Assembly: GCA_045613765.1 (NCBI GenBank)
Contig: JAZLBO010000005.1
Span: 1-64,000 of the forward strand
Source: RGIG4097 sp045613765
GTDB taxonomy: Bacteria; Bacillota; Clostridia; Christensenellales; CAG-917
DNA length: 64,000 bases
Direction: 5' to 3'
Every line of letters begins with the position of its first letter. Within the stretch, counting starts at the first letter, position 1. The notes under the pieces were generated by a model that did no database searches, was not told the DNA's origin, and was given only the letters and a program-made list of their open reading frames with translations. Below are positions 60,542 to 64,000 of this stretch, piece by piece. The translations under genes were made by a program, and so were the position numbers.

Positions 60542-61513
60542 ATGACAGAAAATACAAGTTTTAGAAATAGCGTTATAGATGAAATCATAGCGTCCCCACA
60601 AAAATCACAGGACGAAGTTTTTGCATTTGTGTCTGCAATCGCAAAGAACGCAGGTGTTATCCTTATCAACAAAAAGCGCATCAATCTTGTGATGTCAGTG
60701 GACACCTATGCAGTGGCAATGCACCTTGTGGAAGTGTTGAAATCTGTCTATCCCACCGAGTTTGAAATCTCTTGTGATGAAATCAAATCCGGTGCAAAGA
60801 AAGGGGAAAGAGCATACACCGTGGCAGTGCAAACGGGCTTTACAAAACAAGTCCTTGAAGACGCTTGCCTTATCAATGATGATTTGCCCGGCATAGAGAT
60901 TGACGTACCACATAAATTTGCCAAGGAATACGCCTATGCAGTTGAATATCTCAAAGGTCTTTTCCTTGCTTGTGGTGGAATATACGTCCCCTCTCTTGAT
61001 GGCGAAGAAAAGAAGGATGGATACCACTTTGAATATCGTCTTGAAGATGAAGAAACTGCCAAAAGCGTCCTTCAACTTCTGGCATCATTTGGTGTCAGTG
61101 CAAAGATAAATGAAAGAGGCAATATGTGGCTTGTCTATATCAAGGACAAGGAAGAAATAGTCAAACTTCTTGGGGTTATGAACCTTGGGGATAGTGTCAT
61201 TGCACTGCGCAAAATTATTGACGAAAGAGAAACTGCAAATGCACTCAATCGTGCCGTCATTTGTGAAACTGCCAACCTTGACAAAATATACGTTGCAGCA
61301 TCAAAACATCTTCTTGCCATTGGCATAATAGAGGACAGCGTAGGCCTTGACAGTCTGCCTGTTGCACTTCAAGAAACTGCAAGATGCCGTATGGAATTCC
61401 AACAAGCATCATACGAAGAAATGGCAGATATTCTTGGGGTGAGCAAGAGTTGTTTGAACCATAGATTGCGCAAACTTGTTGAACTAGCAGAAAATATCCA
61501 AAACGAACAATAA
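60542..61513 (+). CDS. whiA: DNA-binding regulator WhiA
   Basis: WhiA is a regulator of cell division and, in actinobacteria, of sporulation. The 323-residue protein has the LAGLIDADG-like N-terminal domain (KKRINLVMSVDTYAVAMHL, later EYLKGLFLACGGIYVPS) and the C-terminal helix-turn-helix YEEMADILGVSKSCLNHRLRKL (about 292-313). rapZ and yvcK, usual neighbours in Bacillota, are missing. ATG 60542 is preferred because AAAGGA precedes it at a normal distance; ATG 60536, overlapping the previous stop, is the alternative. Confidence 0.93.
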   Translation: MTENTSFRNSVIDEIIASPQKSQDEVFAFVSAIAKNAGVILINKKRINLVMSVDTYAVAMHLVEVLKSVYPTEFEISCDEIKSGAKKGERAYTVAVQTGFTKQVLEDACLINDDLPGIEIDVPHKFAKEYAYAVEYLKGLFLACGGIYVPSLDGEEKKDGYHFEYRLEDEETAKSVLQLLASFGVSAKINERGNMWLVYIKDKEEIVKLLGVMNLGDSVIALRKIIDERETANALNRAVICETANLDKIYVAASKHLLAIGIIEDSVGLDSLPVALQETARCRMEFQQASYEEMADILGVSKSCLNHRLRKLVELAENIQNEQ

Positions 61514-61579
61514 CGATAGTTAATGCACTCAAAACAATGAGATAAAACCTTTTATTTGGCAAAATATACGGAGAACAAA

Positions 61580-64000
61580 ATGGGAAACTTTGTACACTTA
61601 CATCTTCACAGTGAGTACAGTCTGCTTGATGGTGCAGTGCGTCTTGCACATCAAGTTTTGAAAAAGGATGATGCAGGTCATTTGAAGACCACGTCCATCT
61701 GTCCCCTTGCTGATGCATTGAAAGCAAGAGGTATGGATGCAGTGGCAATCACCGACCACGGCAATATGTATGGCGTCCACGTCTTTGTTGAAGCAATGCG
61801 CAAAAACGGAATTAAGCCTATTGTCGGCAGTGAGTTTTATGTGGCAGACAATATGTATGTCAAAAACTCTGACGTCCTTTACAAAAACTATCACCTTGTT
61901 CTTCTTGCCAAAAATATGACAGGCTACAAAAACCTTATGAAGTTGTCATCAGCATCATTTGTTGACGGCTTTTATGGAAAGCCTCGTATTGACCTTGACC
62001 TTCTTCAAAAACATACAGAAGGCTTGATTTGTTGCACTGCTTGTCTTGCAGGTGCAATCCCCAGACATCTTCTTCACGGCGACTATGAAGGGGCAAAGGA
62101 ATACGCTCTCAAAATGAAGGGTATGTTTGCAGAAGGGGATTTCTATATTGAACTTCAAGACCACGCTTTGCCCGAAGAAAAGAAAGTGTTGCCTTTGCTT
62201 TATCAGTTGGCAAAGGAAATTGGTGTCAAAGTTGTTGCCACCAACGACGTCCACTATCTTGAAAAGGAAGATGCAGACATACAAGATACAATGGAATGTA
62301 TCAACCTTGGCTGTAAAAAGAACGAAGTCAATAAGGCAAGATTTGAAAATGACAGTTTCTATCTCAAATCTTATGAAGAAATGAGTGACCTTTTCAAGTG
62401 GTGTCCTGAAGCAATCGCAACAACGGTTGAAATTGCAGACAAAGTTGATGGGGACTACTATGTGGTTGATGCAGGCAAAAACTACATCCCCAAATACACC
62501 AATGAAGAAATGGGGGATAGAGATACAAAGCAATATCTCCACGACATTGCTTGGGAAAAGATCAAGACAAGATATGACGAAATCACTCCCGAAATCGCAG
62601 AAAGACTTGACTACGAACTCAGTGTCATTGACGAGTGCGGTTTCAACGATTACTTCCTTATCGTTTGGGACTACGTCCACGCTGCACAACAAAAGGGTAT
62701 CCCCGTAGGCCCCGGCCGTGGTAGTGGCGTTGGCAGTATTGTTGCATATTCCATTGGTATAACCGACGTTGATCCTTTGAAGTATAATCTTCTCTTTGAA
62801 AGATTTTTGTCAAAGGAAAGAGTTTCAATGCCCGACTTTGATATTGACTTCTGCTTTGTAAGACGTCCTGAAATCATTGACTATTGCGTTGAAAAGTACG
62901 GCGCAAACAACGTATCACAAATTATCGCCTACTCAACAATGAGTGCAAAGGCTGCGTTCAAAGACGTGGCAAGAGTTTACAATATTTCATACACCGACTC
63001 AAACAACTGGGCAAAATTTATCCCCGGTGGTAAGGTTATGCTTCAAATGTGTCTTACAGAAGGCACAGATTGTTATTCTGAAGACTTCAAAATTCTCTAC
63101 GAAACCAATCCCCAAGCAAGAGAAATCATTGACGTTGCAATGAAACTTGAAGGTATGCCCCGACAGACCAGTGAACACGCTGCAGGTGTTGTTATTTGTG
63201 GAGAGCCCATTGTCGAACACGTTGCTTTGTCAAGAAATGGCGACGATATAACCACACAATACGACAAGGTTATGATTGAGAGAATTGGTCTTCTCAAAAT
63301 GGACTTTTTGGGTCTTAAAACACTGACAGACATCAGTGAGGCAATCAAATATATTAAGGAAGACAAGGGCATTGATATTGACTTCCACAAATTAGGATAT
63401 GACGATCCCAAAGTTTATGAACTTATTTCATCAGGGGACTGTGTTTCAGTATTCCAACTTGAAAGTGGTGGTATGACCAAGTTTATGAACCAACTTCAAC
63501 CCTCAAACCTTGAAGACGTTATGGCAGGCATTTCAATGTATCGTCCCGGCCCTATGCAGTTTATTGATGACTTCTTGAAAGGCAAGAGAGATCCAAGTTC
63601 GGTTGTCTATGCGCACCCCCTTCTCAAAGAAATCCTTGAAGTCACTTACGGCTGTATCGTCTATCAAGAACAAGTTATGCAAATCGCACAAAAGGTGGCA
63701 GGCTACTCATTTGGTGGCGCAGACATTATGAGACGTGGTATTGCAAAAAAGGACTTGAAAAAACTTGAAAAGCAAAGAGAAATCTTTTTGCACGGTGGTG
63801 TCCTTGATGGCGACAAGACCAAAAAATACGTTCCCGGTGCAATCGCAAACGGTGTTGATGAAAAAATTGCAAGCACACTTTTTGACCAAATCTTGAAGTT
63901 TGCAAGTTATGCTTTCAACAAATCACACGCTGCAGCATACACTTTCCTTACATATCAAACTGCATATCTCAAGTGCTATTATCCTGCATATTTGATGGTG
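61580..64000 (+). CDS. dnaE: DNA polymerase III alpha subunit DnaE, 5' part
   Basis: This replicative polymerase gene runs off the window after 807 codons. The N-terminal PHP domain is visible (HLHLHSEYSLLDGAV at residues 6-20, AITDHGNMYG about 54), with an inserted loop of about 15 residues between the first two motifs (around KKDDAGHLKTTS). The polymerase core follows: PVGPGRGSGVGSIVAY (about 375-390) and the catalytic MPDFDIDF (about 417). GGAG is 7 bases before ATG 61580. It is the DnaE, not the PolC, type. Confidence 0.95.
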   Translation, partial: MGNFVHLHLHSEYSLLDGAVRLAHQVLKKDDAGHLKTTSICPLADALKARGMDAVAITDHGNMYGVHVFVEAMRKNGIKPIVGSEFYVADNMYVKNSDVLYKNYHLVLLAKNMTGYKNLMKLSSASFVDGFYGKPRIDLDLLQKHTEGLICCTACLAGAIPRHLLHGDYEGAKEYALKMKGMFAEGDFYIELQDHALPEEKKVLPLLYQLAKEIGVKVVATNDVHYLEKEDADIQDTMECINLGCKKNEVNKARFENDSFYLKSYEEMSDLFKWCPEAIATTVEIADKVDGDYYVVDAGKNYIPKYTNEEMGDRDTKQYLHDIAWEKIKTRYDEITPEIAERLDYELSVIDECGFNDYFLIVWDYVHAAQQKGIPVGPGRGSGVGSIVAYSIGITDVDPLKYNLLFERFLSKERVSMPDFDIDFCFVRRPEIIDYCVEKYGANNVSQIIAYSTMSAKAAFKDVARVYNISYTDSNNWAKFIPGGKVMLQMCLTEGTDCYSEDFKILYETNPQAREIIDVAMKLEGMPRQTSEHAAGVVICGEPIVEHVALSRNGDDITTQYDKVMIERIGLLKMDFLGLKTLTDISEAIKYIKEDKGIDIDFHKLGYDDPKVYELISSGDCVSVFQLESGGMTKFMNQLQPSNLEDVMAGISMYRPGPMQFIDDFLKGKRDPSSVVYAHPLLKEILEVTYGCIVYQEQVMQIAQKVAGYSFGGADIMRRGIAKKDLKKLEKQREIFLHGGVLDGDKTKKYVPGAIANGVDEKIASTLFDQILKFASYAFNKSHAAAYTFLTYQTAYLKCYYPAYLMV

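Overview
The window reads as a chromosomal segment of a low-GC, Gram-positive-type bacterium (Bacillota, probably an uncultured member of class Clostridia). The support is gene content: spoVG, a SpoVB-type flippase, a SpoIVFB-type site-2 protease, the maf-mreB-minD-minE block, the paired TIGR03960/TIGR03936 radical-SAM genes before an RNase E/G gene, rpmE-DUF1385/prmC-prfA, DUF4364, DUF421-DUF4363, DUF5685 plus a J-like protein, and murB-PHP-whiA-dnaE. Promoters are of the SigA type (TTGACA-like box, 16-18 bp, TATAAT). No phage, transposase, CRISPR array, rRNA or tRNA was found. The species cannot be named from the sequence.

Layout. 0-6.3 kb: acyl-CoA ligase, spoVG, murC, a DUF421/DUF4363 pair and a flippase. 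6.5-10.9 kb: a 1467-residue lipobox protein with five carbohydrate-binding-like repeats and a C-terminal membrane anchor. 11-12 kb: two half-size TSUP transporters. 12.4-17.8 kb: ppx/gppA-like gene, maf, mreB, minD, minE, a small membrane protein and a SpoIVFB-like protease. 17.9-23.8 kb: ROK kinase, two radical-SAM family genes, rng and a dehydrogenase. 24.4-24.9 kb: DUF4364 regulator. 25.4-35.9 kb: a 3499-residue surface protein. 36-43.6 kb: rpiB, queH, an ABC/FtsX exporter with a lipoprotein, and a PIG-L deacetylase. 44.1-47.1 kb: a TM1266-type regulator and a three-gene importer of the NMT1/taurine type. 47.2-56 kb: L31, a DUF1385-PrmC fusion, RF1, a P-loop protein, ThrC, TrpS, DUF4177-like, DUF5685, J-like and membrane proteins. 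56.2-64 kb: ArsR, a small Cys-tailed protein, uvrC, murB, PHP phosphoesterase, whiA and the 5' part of dnaE, which runs off the window.

How the genes relate. Most are housekeeping: peptidoglycan precursors (murC, murB, flippase), shape and division (mreB, minD, minE, whiA), translation (L31, PrmC, RF1, TrpS), DNA repair and replication (uvrC, dnaE). The accessory part is two very large cell-surface proteins and two lipoprotein-bearing ABC systems.

The most unusual signals lie between genes. (1) A dispersed family of about 120-nt repeats occurs in three clusters (23.8-24.2, 36.5-36.9, 43.6-43.9 kb). Each is built of three nested inverted repeats whose arms change together between copies, and all copies lie in the same orientation just after plus-strand genes. 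(2) A palindromic promoter element is shared by the acyl-CoA ligase and the giant surface protein. (3) Several genes have a promoter so close to the ATG that the mRNA should be leaderless. (4) A leader before the TM1266-like gene has an attenuator-like architecture. (5) A run of 12 G lies in the ribosome-binding site of the PIG-L gene.
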